Source: Bacillota bacterium
GTDB taxonomy: Bacteria > Bacillota > Sulfobacillia > Sulfobacillales > Sulfobacillaceae
NCBI GenBank assembly: GCA_021784595.1
Contig: JAJYHT010000008.1
Coordinates: 29,448 to 93,447, forward strand
Direction of reading: 5' to 3'
Length of the DNA: 64,000 nt
Made by a program: the position numbers and the translations under genes. The number at the start of each line of letters is the position of its first letter. Within the stretch, counting starts at the first letter, position 1. Under the pieces are notes generated by a model. It ran no database searches, was not told the origin of the DNA, and worked only from the letters and a program-made list of their open reading frames with translations. Below are positions 26,841-36,300 of the stretch, piece after piece.

Positions 26841-28187
26841 ATGCACAATCGTCAAAAGGCCGATCCTTTGGTGCGAATGCTTGGTGTGACGAAAATGTAC
26901 GTTCAACCAGATCACTACGACATTCTAATTTTAGACGATATCACGCTGGAAATTCACCCAGGTGAATTTGTGGCGTTGCTGGGACCTTCCGGCTCCGGAA
27001 AATCCACCTTGCTGCGGATTATTACCGGACTATCCGAGCCTTCTTTTGGTACCGTGCTGTACCGGGGGCGACCGGTGCGCGGCCCGAATCCTAATGCTGC
27101 CATGGTGTTTCAGTCTTTTGCTCTTTATCCCTGGCTGACTGTCTTGCAAAATGTGGAACTCGGGCTAGCCGCCAAAGGTGTGTCGCCGGCCGAGCGTCAC
27201 GAGCGATCGGTGACCCTGATCGACTTAATTGGGCTGAATGGTTATGAAGATGCCTTTCCCAAAGAACTGTCAGGCGGGATGCGGCAGCGCGTAGGTTTTG
27301 CCCGCGCACTGGCAGTCGAACCCGAATTGCTGTGTATGGACGAACCCTTTTCAGCATTGGATTTTCTGACCGCAGAAAATTTGCGATCCGAGTTGCTCGA
27401 TCTGTGGCTTGAGTCCCGCATTCCGACCCGCGCCATTTTGATGGTCACCCACGGCATCGAAGAAGCGGTATATATGGCAGACCGTATTATCGTGCTCTCC
27501 AAAAACCCGGCACGGATTGTGGCAGATATGCCAGTCATCCTGCCATACCCCCGTAATCGCAAATCCCACGAATTCATGCAGATCGTCGACACGGTCTATA
27601 AAGTAGTTACCGGCTGGGACGACCATCCTAGCGAAGACCCCAATATTGATGTGATAGATACCCAAAGCGAAGAGCGACCCCGTCTCAAACCTATTCCTTA
27701 TGGCCATCTCTCGATGCTTTCAGGGCTTTTGGAGTTAGTAGCTGATCGCGGCGGTCGAGACGATCTGTATCATCTAGGAGCCGAACTCTTTTTAGAGGTC
27801 GACGACCTGCTACCAGTGACAGAAACCGCTGAACTGTTTCGTTTGGCCGACGTCACTGAGGGAGACCTGTCTCTAACGGATTTAGGCCGTGAGTTTGTGC
27901 AAGCCGATGTCGGCATGCGCAAAGAGATTATCCGAGAGCAGTTGCGTGACATCCCCATGTTCCGTCTTATCGACCGCGTACTGCGTTCCAAAGCCAACCA
28001 CGCTATGGTAAAGGAATTCTTCAACGACATTTTAGAGGAGCACTTTTCTGTTGAGGAGGCAGAACGACAACTCATGACATCTATTAACTGGGGTCGTTTC
28101 GCTGACCTTTTCCACTATGACACCGACACGGAACTACTATACCTGGCCGAGGATCAATTAGAGGAATCAGTGCAAGATTCCCCGTAA
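26841..28187 (+). CDS. ABC transporter ATPase with AAA-associated C-terminal domain
   Basis: A 448-residue ATPase partner of the fused permease. The nucleotide domain (residues 1-250) has Walker A GPSGSGKST (48-56), Q-loop VFQSFALYPW, signature LSGGMRQR and Walker B LLCMDEPFSALD. Residues from about 285 onward (PYGHLSMLSGLLELVADRGG, VTEGDLSLTDLGREFV, VEEAERQLMTSINWGRFADLF) form the AAA-associated domain found in a subset of nitrate/sulfonate-type ATPases and thought to be regulatory. Its ribosome site AGAAGGAG precedes ATG 26841. Confidence 0.9.
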   Translation: MHNRQKADPLVRMLGVTKMYVQPDHYDILILDDITLEIHPGEFVALLGPSGSGKSTLLRIITGLSEPSFGTVLYRGRPVRGPNPNAAMVFQSFALYPWLTVLQNVELGLAAKGVSPAERHERSVTLIDLIGLNGYEDAFPKELSGGMRQRVGFARALAVEPELLCMDEPFSALDFLTAENLRSELLDLWLESRIPTRAILMVTHGIEEAVYMADRIIVLSKNPARIVADMPVILPYPRNRKSHEFMQIVDTVYKVVTGWDDHPSEDPNIDVIDTQSEERPRLKPIPYGHLSMLSGLLELVADRGGRDDLYHLGAELFLEVDDLLPVTETAELFRLADVTEGDLSLTDLGREFVQADVGMRKEIIREQLRDIPMFRLIDRVLRSKANHAMVKEFFNDILEEHFSVEEAERQLMTSINWGRFADLFHYDTDTELLYLAEDQLEESVQDSP

Positions 28188-28219
28188 TTTTGGTGATACT
28201 GCAACGGGAGGTGTGGATC

Positions 28220-28624
28220 ATGACATTGTTGCGCTGGGATCCTCAAGATGCAGATCGTTTACGAGATGAAATGACCCGAATGTGGAATCGTGTACGAGAA
28301 GACTGGAATATTGACAACACCCGACCGAAAAGCCATATCCACCAAGTAGAGAATGGCTACTGGATTGAGTTTGAGTTGCCAGGCGTAGATCCCTCTCAAG
28401 TGTCCATTGAAGTGGATCAAGATTCGGTCAGCGTACGCGGCCAATTCCCCGCATCTCCAATTGAACGGGATGCACGGGAAGGTGAAAGCTTTCATGCGGT
28501 GGTTAACCTTCCGTCGGATATTGATCCAGATTCTGCTGAGGCCGACTACCGCCATGGGCTCTTAAGCATACGGGTTGGCAAGGCAGGTGGCCGACGCCGC
28601 CAAATCTCCATCAATGCCCACTAA
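28220..28624 (+). CDS. Small heat-shock protein Hsp20
   Basis: A 134-residue alpha-crystallin-type chaperone that holds unfolding proteins without ATP. The crystallin domain covers residues 38-134: IHQVENGYWIEFELPGVDPSQVSI and the closing YRHGLLSIRV, with the conserved GxL pattern as HGLLSI. ATG 28220 is preceded by GGGAGG. It lies only 32 bases after the ABC ATPase gene and may share its transcript, an unusual partnership. No CIRCE element precedes it. Confidence 0.9.
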   Translation: MTLLRWDPQDADRLRDEMTRMWNRVREDWNIDNTRPKSHIHQVENGYWIEFELPGVDPSQVSIEVDQDSVSVRGQFPASPIERDAREGESFHAVVNLPSDIDPDSAEADYRHGLLSIRVGKAGGRRRQISINAH

Positions 28625-28931
28625 ACCAACGAGATTTCTGGACACGGCAACAAGTTTTGTGTTGAGGTGCCCTAGAACAAAATGACGAAGGAAACGGTGG
28701 CGATTCGACAATCTACTTAGTCGTTGGTCGCTGCCGTTTTCCCTGGGCGCCCCGGCTGTCATGTTCCCCATCCTAACCTTATGGCGCACCTTCGCAAGAT
28801 ACCCATTAAAATACCTATCATGAAACGACCACTCGAAATTTTTGGTGTGCGCAAGTTTTTACATCAGCATGCCATTCACTACATCGTGTAGTATAATATG
28901 GTATGAAACTTGACGAAAGGACTGATGGACT
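28625..28931. other. Intergenic region with promoter of the lipoprotein gene
   Basis: No gene is evident. The right end carries the palindrome and TATAAT box described at 28878-28897. I see no clear terminator for the Hsp20 gene. Confidence 0.45.
28878..28897 (+). promoter_or_regulatory. Palindromic operator overlapping a -10 box
   Basis: ACTACA (28878-28883), spacer TCG, then TGTAGT (28887-28892): a perfect inverted repeat whose last base is the first of TATAAT (28892-28897). The TACA/TGTA half-sites recall BlaI/MecI/CopY operators, but those usually have a 2-base centre. No convincing -35 is present. A repressor bound here would block the cupredoxin-like lipoprotein gene. Confidence 0.45.
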
Positions 28932-29300
28932 ATGAAAACTGCTGCACTGCTCATTATCGGAGCTGCCATCCCGCTGCTTGCGGCGGGATGTGGGTCTCAG
29001 CCGATGTCTTCTTCACCCACTACCACGACTGCTACTGCGACGGTGTCAAACAAGATGGTCTTAGCTAACGGACAATTTACGCCCGCATCAGTGACGATTG
29101 CCGCAGGAAAGAAGGTAACCTTTGTGTTTGATGGCATGGGAAGCGACCATATCGAAATCTTAAACAACGGACATAGAGTAGCGCAATCGCCCCTTTTGGG
29201 GCACGGCGCATCGTGGAGTTATGTGTTCAATGCTCAAGGTCAATATACCGCAGAGCCGGAGACCATGACGTATATCCACGCCGTCATCAAAGTCTCGTAG
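28932..29300 (+). CDS. Cupredoxin-like lipoprotein
   Basis: A 122-residue exported lipoprotein. The signal ends with lipobox L-A-A-G-C, Cys about residue 20, followed by a Ser/Thr-rich linker. The mature domain (NGQFTPASVTIAAGKKVTFVFD onward) has the cupredoxin strand pattern of bacterial copper- or heme-electron carriers. The usual copper ligands (two His, Cys, Met) are only partly matched (SDHIEI, TMTYIHAV), so metal binding is uncertain. Bioleaching-type bacteria use such proteins at the cell surface, but that role is inference. Confidence 0.72.
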   Translation: MKTAALLIIGAAIPLLAAGCGSQPMSSSPTTTTATATVSNKMVLANGQFTPASVTIAAGKKVTFVFDGMGSDHIEILNNGHRVAQSPLLGHGASWSYVFNAQGQYTAEPETMTYIHAVIKVS

Positions 29301-29380
29301 TGCGGGCAGCGCACACGCTTGGACCGCTGTAGGTAAAGGAAGAAGGGCCAAACATTTAGAGATGAGAAAGGTGGTTTACG

Positions 29381-29773
29381 ATGGCAGCACTTGGACATAT
29401 ACGTGTATTGGGAACGGCTGAACAGATAGTGGAGAACTTAACAACTTGGCTTACCGAACGCTCGGTGATAGTGTATGGCGTGGTGCATCATTCGGCAGAT
29501 ATGAAGGACCGCGGGATCGTACCGGCGGTCGATGCCTGGACGGTCATCTTTGGCAATCCGGCGCTAGGAGCCCAATTGTTGGAGATCAGCCATGATACTG
29601 TTATTGATATCCCCTTGCGCCTAGGAATTTATCAGGAAAGCGATCACTGCGTGATTGTACGGAGATTCTTGACTGTGATGGCAGGCGACCACCACGAAGA
29701 TGCGCTGGAGCCCATAGCACAAAAGGCTGATACACTAGTCAATCAATGGTTGGACACACTGCAGACACGATGA
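29381..29773 (+). CDS. DUF302 family protein
   Basis: A 130-residue soluble protein of the TT1751-like fold. The pattern VVHHSADMKDRGI and NPALGAQLLEISHDTVIDIPLRLGIYQ (shortened: NPALGAQLLEISHDTVID) is typical: a pair of beta-alpha units forming a swapped dimer, with no known enzymatic activity. AAAGGTGG precedes ATG 29381. It follows the cupredoxin-like lipoprotein gene by 80 bases and may be transcribed with it. Confidence 0.82.
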   Translation: MAALGHIRVLGTAEQIVENLTTWLTERSVIVYGVVHHSADMKDRGIVPAVDAWTVIFGNPALGAQLLEISHDTVIDIPLRLGIYQESDHCVIVRRFLTVMAGDHHEDALEPIAQKADTLVNQWLDTLQTR

Positions 29774-29891
29774 TTTAGAATGCAGCCGGAACCCGCCTTA
29801 CAGCCCCGGGACCAAACGTAACGTGGACTCGCAGTTGCCCCAGGCGCTATTAGGGTGCATAAGTATCCACTACGACAGGCGCTGGTGTCCC

Positions 29892-30176
29892 TCAATGGTC
29901 AGGGGGCTGCGCTTTGTCCCGGGACTTTGGCGGCTTGCGCGCCGAAAACCAGGCCGCCACTGTACCGACCAACAAGCCGCCAAATAAGGGCTCAAACACC
30001 ATTTTAGGCGGACCAACCCACAGCACGGTAGCCCCCTCAGCCCCCATGGCCGCTAGTGCGGCCACGATCAAGAGCCACTCGACAGCCACATGGGAATTTG
30101 GACGCCGTGATCGGACCAGCAAGGAGGCAACCACCGACGTCGAACCTGCTATCACAATGGCAAGCAGGGCCTTCAA
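29892..30176 (-). CDS. Small membrane protein coupled to leuS
   Basis: A 94-residue protein with three hydrophobic segments (LLAIVIAGSTSVVASLLV, WLLIVAALAAMGAEGATVLWVG, PLFGGLLVGTVAAWF) and a basic Pro-rich tail. It begins at TTG 30176, overlapping the leuS stop as TTGA, with GGTGG just before. The family is not recognised. The overlap suggests coupling to leuS, but it could be a chance ORF; codon use looks genuine. Confidence 0.5.
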   Translation of the reverse strand: MKALLAIVIAGSTSVVASLLVRSRRPNSHVAVEWLLIVAALAAMGAEGATVLWVGPPKMVFEPLFGGLLVGTVAAWFSARKPPKSRDKAQPPDH

Positions 30177-32638
30177 CGCACCACCACGTTAACCAATCGT
30201 CCTTTAATAGGGACGATCCTCAATACCTCACGTCCGGCCACATGCGATTGAATTTGTTCGTGAGCCAGAGCCTTTGCCACCAGTTGATCGGGAGCATCGT
30301 CCACGGAAACCACCATGCGTCCACGCACCTTGCCATTGACCTGCAACGCGATCTCCACCTCTTGCTCGACCAGCCACTGAGGATCATAAGATGGCCATTT
30401 CTCTCCATGAACACTTCCACTGTGGCCGAGCCGGTGCCACAGTTCATCGCTCAAATGGGGCGCAAACGGCGCCATCAACAGAACCAAAGAACTGATGGCG
30501 GCCTCGAGCTCTGCGTCCGCCACATGGTCGGCTTCGGCATACAAAGTATTGGTGAACTCCATCAAAGCACTGACCGCCGTGTTAAAGGCTCGCCGCTCTC
30601 CTAAATCTTCGGTAACCTTATGCACTGCTCGCGCGTTCGCGCGCCGAATCCGCTCGACCGCTCCAACATCTGAGTCCGGTCGGCCCATGCGCGGGCGCAC
30701 AGCCAAACGATACACTCGTTGCAGAAACCGGAACGAGCCCTCGACCCCCTGCTCAGACCATTCAAAATCCTTATCAGGAGGTGCTGCAAACAGCATAAAG
30801 AGACGGGTCGCGTCGCTTCCCCACTTACCCATGATGGTTTCCGGGCTTACCGTGTTGCCTTTGCTTTTGGACATTTTTGCGCCGCCATACACGACCATGC
30901 CCTGCACCAATAGGTGTTGGAACGGTTCGGGGTATTGGATCCACCCGGCATCATAAAGCACTTTGGTAAAGAAACGGGAATACAGCATGTGGAGCACGGC
31001 GTGTTCCTTGCCCCCCACATATTCATCCACCGGCATCCAAAAATTGGCCTTAGCCGAGTCAAACGGACCATCTTCAGTCCCGGGCGAAGTGTACCTAAAG
31101 TAGTACCAACTCGAGTCAACAAACGTATCCATGGTGTCTGTCTCCCGTCGGGCCAATCCCCCGCAACGAGGACAGCGAGTCATCACCCAGTCCTCTGCTG
31201 CCGCCAGCGGCGAGGCGCCTGCCCCAGTAAAACGAACATTTCCCGGCAACTGAACTGGCAATTGATCGACCGGCACGGGAACCACGCCACACGCATCACA
31301 ATAGAGTACAGGAATGGGCGCACCCCAATACCGTTGCCGCGAAATGAGCCAATCCCGCATCCGATAGGTGACTTTGCGTTCACCCAGCCCTTTGATGTGC
31401 AGTGCCTCGGCGATCGCCGACTTCGCTTCTTGACTAGCCATACCCGTAAATGCGCCGGAGTTGATCAAAATGCCGGGGCCTAAATAGGCGGCATCCTCCG
31501 GAGGGCGTCCCTCTAAAGGTCGAATGACCGGCATAATCGGCAACCCGTATTTTTGTGCGTACATGTAATCCCGTTGATCATGCGCGGGAACTCCCATCAC
31601 AGCCCCTGTTCCATAATCTGCCAACACATAGTTGGCCACCCACACGGGAACTGGATTACCCGTGAGCGGATGGACAGCGTATGCCCCCGTAAACATTCCA
31701 CGTTTTTCTGAGTTTTCCGACGTCCGTTCTATGTCGCTACGAACCCGTTCTTCCGCCACAAAAGCCCGTACCGCTTGGGCCCCAGGACGATTAGCTATCA
31801 ACGCCTCGACCAAAGGGTGTTCGGGTGCCAATACCACGTAAGTAGCCCCAAAAAGGGTGTCAGGCCGGGTGGTGAACACGCGAATGCTTTCAGCCAGGTC
31901 TGGAACCGGGAAAACCAGCTCCGCCCCTTCACTTTTCCCTATCCAATGCATTTGTTGAGCCTTGATTTCCTGCGGCCAATTCAGTTCGGTCAAATCATCC
32001 AGCAACCGGTCAGCGTAATCGGTAATACGAAAGTACCACTGTGTCAGATCACGCTTGGTCACAACGGAGTCGCATCGCCAACACAATCCTTCCTCCACCT
32101 GCTCGTTTGCCAAAACGGTTTCACACGAGGGACACCAATTCACCGCCCCCGCCCGACGATAGGCAAGACCGCGTTCATAGAACAACAGAAATAATTGTTG
32201 GGTGAAACGGTAGTAATCCGGTTCGGAAGTCGTCACCTCGCGCCGCCAATCGAAAGATAAGCCCATTTCTTCCATCTGCCGTTTCATGTAGGCGATGTTC
32301 GCCATGGTGGAAACCCTGGGAGGAATGCCGCTTTTAATGGCAGCGTTCTCAGCTGGCATGCCAAAAGCATCCCATCCCATCGGATGCAATACCGCATACC
32401 CGTTCATTCTGCGAAACCTCGCCACCACGTCGCCCAAGGTGAACACCCGCACATGTCCCATGTGCAAGTGGCCAGAGGGGTAGGGAAATTGCTCCAGACA
32501 ATAGTATTTGGGTTTGTCACTGATCTCAGCATGATAGATGCCATCGGCAGCCCATTGTTGTTGCCACCGCCGTTCAACATCTTGCACGTCATAGCGGTCC
32601 ATCTGCCCTGTATCCTGCCTGACATCTTTGGTTTGCAT
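30173..32638 (-). CDS. leuS: Leucyl-tRNA synthetase
   Basis: An 821-residue class Ia synthetase that charges tRNA-Leu. The HIGH-type motif is HMGH (about residues 59-62, in PSGHLHMGHVRVF); the KMSKS motif is in GGAKMSKSKGN. Between them lie the zinc-like Cys sites (CPSCETVLANEQ, CWRCDS) and the editing domain with TTRPDTLFGATYVVLAPEHPL (in short TRPDTLFGATYVVLAPEH). It is full length. GGAGG precedes ATG 32638. Expression is controlled by the T-box leader at 32655-32872. Confidence 0.97.
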   Translation of the reverse strand: MQTKDVRQDTGQMDRYDVQDVERRWQQQWAADGIYHAEISDKPKYYCLEQFPYPSGHLHMGHVRVFTLGDVVARFRRMNGYAVLHPMGWDAFGMPAENAAIKSGIPPRVSTMANIAYMKRQMEEMGLSFDWRREVTTSEPDYYRFTQQLFLLFYERGLAYRRAGAVNWCPSCETVLANEQVEEGLCWRCDSVVTKRDLTQWYFRITDYADRLLDDLTELNWPQEIKAQQMHWIGKSEGAELVFPVPDLAESIRVFTTRPDTLFGATYVVLAPEHPLVEALIANRPGAQAVRAFVAEERVRSDIERTSENSEKRGMFTGAYAVHPLTGNPVPVWVANYVLADYGTGAVMGVPAHDQRDYMYAQKYGLPIMPVIRPLEGRPPEDAAYLGPGILINSGAFTGMASQEAKSAIAEALHIKGLGERKVTYRMRDWLISRQRYWGAPIPVLYCDACGVVPVPVDQLPVQLPGNVRFTGAGASPLAAAEDWVMTRCPRCGGLARRETDTMDTFVDSSWYYFRYTSPGTEDGPFDSAKANFWMPVDEYVGGKEHAVLHMLYSRFFTKVLYDAGWIQYPEPFQHLLVQGMVVYGGAKMSKSKGNTVSPETIMGKWGSDATRLFMLFAAPPDKDFEWSEQGVEGSFRFLQRVYRLAVRPRMGRPDSDVGAVERIRRANARAVHKVTEDLGERRAFNTAVSALMEFTNTLYAEADHVADAELEAAISSLVLLMAPFAPHLSDELWHRLGHSGSVHGEKWPSYDPQWLVEQEVEIALQVNGKVRGRMVVSVDDAPDQLVAKALAHEQIQSHVAGREVLRIVPIKGRLVNVVVR

Positions 32639-32654
32639 GTGCCGTCGCCTCCAA

Positions 32655-32684
32655 AATAAAAAACGTCCCTAAAACTAGGGACGA
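32655..32684 (-). terminator. T-box intrinsic terminator of leuS
   Basis: On the minus strand CGTCCCTA (rc 32677-32684) pairs with TAGGGACG (rc 32665-32672) around a 4-base loop, followed by TTTTTTATTTT. It is the off-state structure of the T-box riboswitch, and is 17 bases from the leuS start region. Confidence 0.88.
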
Positions 32685-32872
32685 GTTTTCACCCGCGGTA
32701 CCACCCCGATTAGCGGATAAGCCGCTCACCTCGCTGTAGCGTTAACGGGCTACACCCGATTGTTCTCCAACGGCGAGAAGCAGGTGCCGGGTCCAGTTTT
32801 CACCAACCACTGGATCTCTGTGTCCCAAGTCGCCTTGCATGCTCCGTCTTCATAGAACCAATATGGGCAATC
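32655..32872 (-). ncRNA. T-box riboswitch leader of leuS
   Basis: The leader contains the T-box core GGGGTGGTACCGCGGG (rc of 32692-32707), the antiterminator bulge that pairs with the tRNA acceptor end. A terminator follows at 32655-32684. A stem I candidate includes CCAGTGGTTGGTG and a specifier CUC (rc of 32775-32777, in CTTCTCGCCG), which is a Leu codon and the usual leuS choice. Uncharged tRNA-Leu should favour antitermination. The exact boundaries of stem I are my reading by eye. Confidence 0.9.
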
Positions 32873-32881
32873 TTACCGTGT

Positions 32882-32910
32882 ATTTTACGCTGTTCCTGCT
32901 GAAAAGGCAA
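32882..32910 (-). promoter_or_regulatory. Promoter of the leuS T-box leader
   Basis: On the minus strand -35 TTGCCT (32905-32910) and -10 TAAAAT (32882-32887) are spaced by 17 bases. Transcription would begin near 32873, giving a leader of about 235 bases. Confidence 0.6.
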
Positions 32911-33342
32911 ATTTCACTCTCCTCTCAATTAGACGGTTTTACGGTTCTCGGGCGTTCTCTCAACATGTAGCGGATCACCGTATTGTGCGATTAAAGCACG
33001 AATGTTGAGCTCCCTGTGCTAGAGCGAGTAATGGCCACACCCTCACCCGGGAACGGTCATGTCCACGTTGCCTATAGTTCGTTAGACTATTGCCGACATT
33101 TAACAAGATCTCGGTGCGCAAGGCGGCTCGGCAACTTACAGTTCTTTCCTGCATTCGTCAGCTTGGGAAAGTTGGGCCACTCAGTTCTCAACGATTTTAC
33201 AGATAGATGTCACGGGTAAATCTAGCGCCGGAATTTGCATACTCTTTATACGAGGAAAATTTTTCATCGCGAAAAAAGGAGTTTCTGGTTGTCACGCGAA
33301 GTTAATTGTTACTAAATGTGTCGATTCATGTAGGGGGACACG
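32911..33342. other. Intergenic region between leuS leader and regulator gene
   Basis: No coding gene is supported; a plus-strand 67-codon frame at 33016-33219 lacks a ribosome site and protein-like features. The right end holds the ribosome site AGGGGGA of the EAL/GGDEF gene. I see no strong promoter. Confidence 0.4.
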
Positions 33343-36300
33343 ATGGAACTTGTGGAGCACAACTTAGATATTGAGCACTTATGGCACCAATGGAAGCGGG
33401 GCGGAGGCATTCGCGCCGTCTTTCAACCCATCGTGTCTCTTCAAAGTGGCACTGTCCGAGCCTATGAAGCGCTAAGCCGTCCATATGACACCACCGGGCG
33501 TCCCATCCCCATATTGCCTCTCATCGCATCGGCTGACCGACACCGACAGATAGCCGTGTTTGACCGCTTGGCCTATACCGCGATGCTCGAATCCGTCTCC
33601 AAAATGGGATGGCCTCGCGACACGCGACTATTTATCAATGTGGTGCCGCGGAGCATCGAGGACCCAGGATATCTTCTAGACCTTATACAACACCATAAAG
33701 TCATTGCGCCTAGTGACATCATTTTAGAGATTTCGGAGCGGGAGTCTTTGGAGGAAGGCGACGCCTATCTTTCCGAACTGTTGCAGCCCTTTCGCGACAT
33801 GGGTGTTAAAATTGCGCTAGACGACTTAGGGGCCGGATATTCCGGACTCAATCGGCTCGCTGAGCTGAAACCTGACTTTGCCAAAATCGACTTGTCTTTA
33901 ATCCGAGACGTAGATCGCAATAGCATAAAATTGGCCTTGGTGGAAAGTACCGTGCGTTTTGCCACTAAGACCGCTGCCATTGAAATCGTTGCAGAAGGCA
34001 TCGAAACTCCCAGCGAATTGTTCACATTGCAAGAAATTGGGGTCGATTACGGACAAGGCTATCTCTTGGGCCGACCCCTGCCCCAACTGGAATCACGGTC
34101 GCATGCCGAGTTTTTCAACCGAACCATGGACCCGCCCAAGGATCAAAGCGAGCATCTGCAAGCGCTGTTGAATACTGCGCAGCGCATGGTGCAAGGCATG
34201 GCGCGAGGCGAAGGGCGCAATACCCATCTGGTGCGGTTGGCGCAGCGTATGCTAGGTGCAGATGTGGTGACGCTGTTCAAACGCCAAGCCGATTACATGG
34301 AAATGTACGAGACTACGTTGCCCGATACATTGATCCCCGCAAACCGAGGAATTCCCATAAGTACCGACGCGCCGTCATCAATGCCGCTCATTGACCGATC
34401 CTCGTTTGTTCGTCAAACTTTGGCCGACAGTCCCGCCTCGTGGTCGATAGATTTGGGTTTAGAATCGGGTATCGCGGTTCCCATTTGTGACAATCGAGAT
34501 TGTTGGGGAGTCTTGCATGTAGGATTTTACGCGCCCCACCAAATCCGCCCCGACATGATAAAACTGGCTGAAGGACTAGCCCATCTATTTGTTCTGGCCT
34601 TAGGCTATGGCAGTTTAGATCAACCCAATCCCGAACCTATAGAACCGCTGGGCGAGCCTCTGTACGAGGCCATTTTCACGCTGGCAGAAACCCACGGCGT
34701 CGGTCGTTTAGTCTCCAAGGTCGTGCAAGGCGCACTCGCAGTGTCGCAGGGCCATGAGGGCTGGATCGGCCTACTGAATGAGGAGACGCTGCACTGTATT
34801 GAGGCTGATGGAAGTAGTTTTGACATTTCGCGTGCCGAACTGTTTGACAAGTCTACGACGAATGGCAGTGGCCCGGTAGGACAAATATTGCAGACACAAC
34901 GCTCTATCGTGATCCAAGACATCGTACAAGAACCCATGATGAAACCCTGGCTGGATGATATGCTAGCCTCTGGCATCAAAGCGGCCTTCGGCATACCCTT
35001 GGTGGTCGGGTCGCGCACCCTGGGCATTATGAAAATTTATCACAGTGAAGTCAATGGATTCACTTTGGGGCGCTTGCGCCGCCTGCAAGCCTTAGCGTCC
35101 TTGGCCACCACCCTGTTGGAGAAATCTGTCACACTCCAAGAGACGCAAGCCGCCCAAGCACGCCAGGAAGAATTAACCGAGGCCCTATACGCCATCTCGT
35201 CCTGCACTACCGAGGACGAAATTCTGATTACCGCCGCTAATGCTGCCCAACGATTTACGGATGCCGATTTGGTGGTGGTTTCCGAACCCGATGCCAGCCA
35301 ATTTCGCCATCGCGCGGCCTCCGGTCCGCTGGCCTCGACGGCCTGCCAATTGATCATTCCATTCCAACCAAACCAAACGGAACCTTTGAATTTGTTCAAT
35401 CAGCTGTTTCACGGCGGCAATCCAGCCGTGCTCGCCGTCGACGACGACCAATCGGTGCCCCAAATGGTCAGCCAATGGGCCCGCCATCACAATCTCCACC
35501 ATGCGGTCATCATTCCCTTAAATGGGCATGGAGAAAATTTAGGACTGTTGACCATTTTCCCCAAGGTCAATCCTCAGCGGCTGTCCACCCTATACCGCGA
35601 AATAACCTCGTTTGCCCATGCCGCCGCTAGTGCGCTCTATGACCGACGATTGACGCATTTGCTACAAGAAGAGAAAGCGCAAGTCGACGTGTTGATTCGC
35701 GCAAGCCAAGAACTGCCTTTAGTTACCACAATTGATGAACTTTGGCAGAGAATTGGAGCAATTATCACGGAAAGCATGGGAGCCGCAGGAGGCTGGATAA
35801 TCGAAGACTTAGCTCAATTGCCAGCTTGTTACGCCTTTGGCAGCGCCAAATCATATCAAGGCTTACTCCAGCAAAAGTTTCAGGAAGTGGACCCTAGAGT
35901 TCACCAGTCCGAGGTTAGCACCGGGCATCAGCTGGATGCCCGTCTACAAGCGCACGGCATTCACTCCAGCGCCATTTTCCCCATGTCCCTCTATGGCCAT
36001 CCGACGGGAACCCTGATCGCTATCCACAGCACCAAAAGCCAATATTTTACCCCGGCCCGCCTACATCTCATCGAAGTCCTGCTCGGTTATGTTGCGGTGT
36101 CGTATGAAGTGGTGCGCTTGCGTGAACAAGAAAGCCGCTCTCTGATAATTGATCCGCTGACACGAATGGCTAATCGCTACACCGTTCAGCGATGCTTTCA
36201 AGGGGAAACGGAACGCATCGCGCAAGGCCAGTCGTTTTCATTGGCCATTGCCGTGTTCGACCTGGTGGGATTTTCCCAGCTTAACGCCGAGCAAGGCTAT

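Noticed and set aside
33016..33219. A 67-codon plus-strand ORF after the leuS leader
   Set aside because: No ribosome site, no recognisable protein character, and it lies in a region better explained as intergenic.
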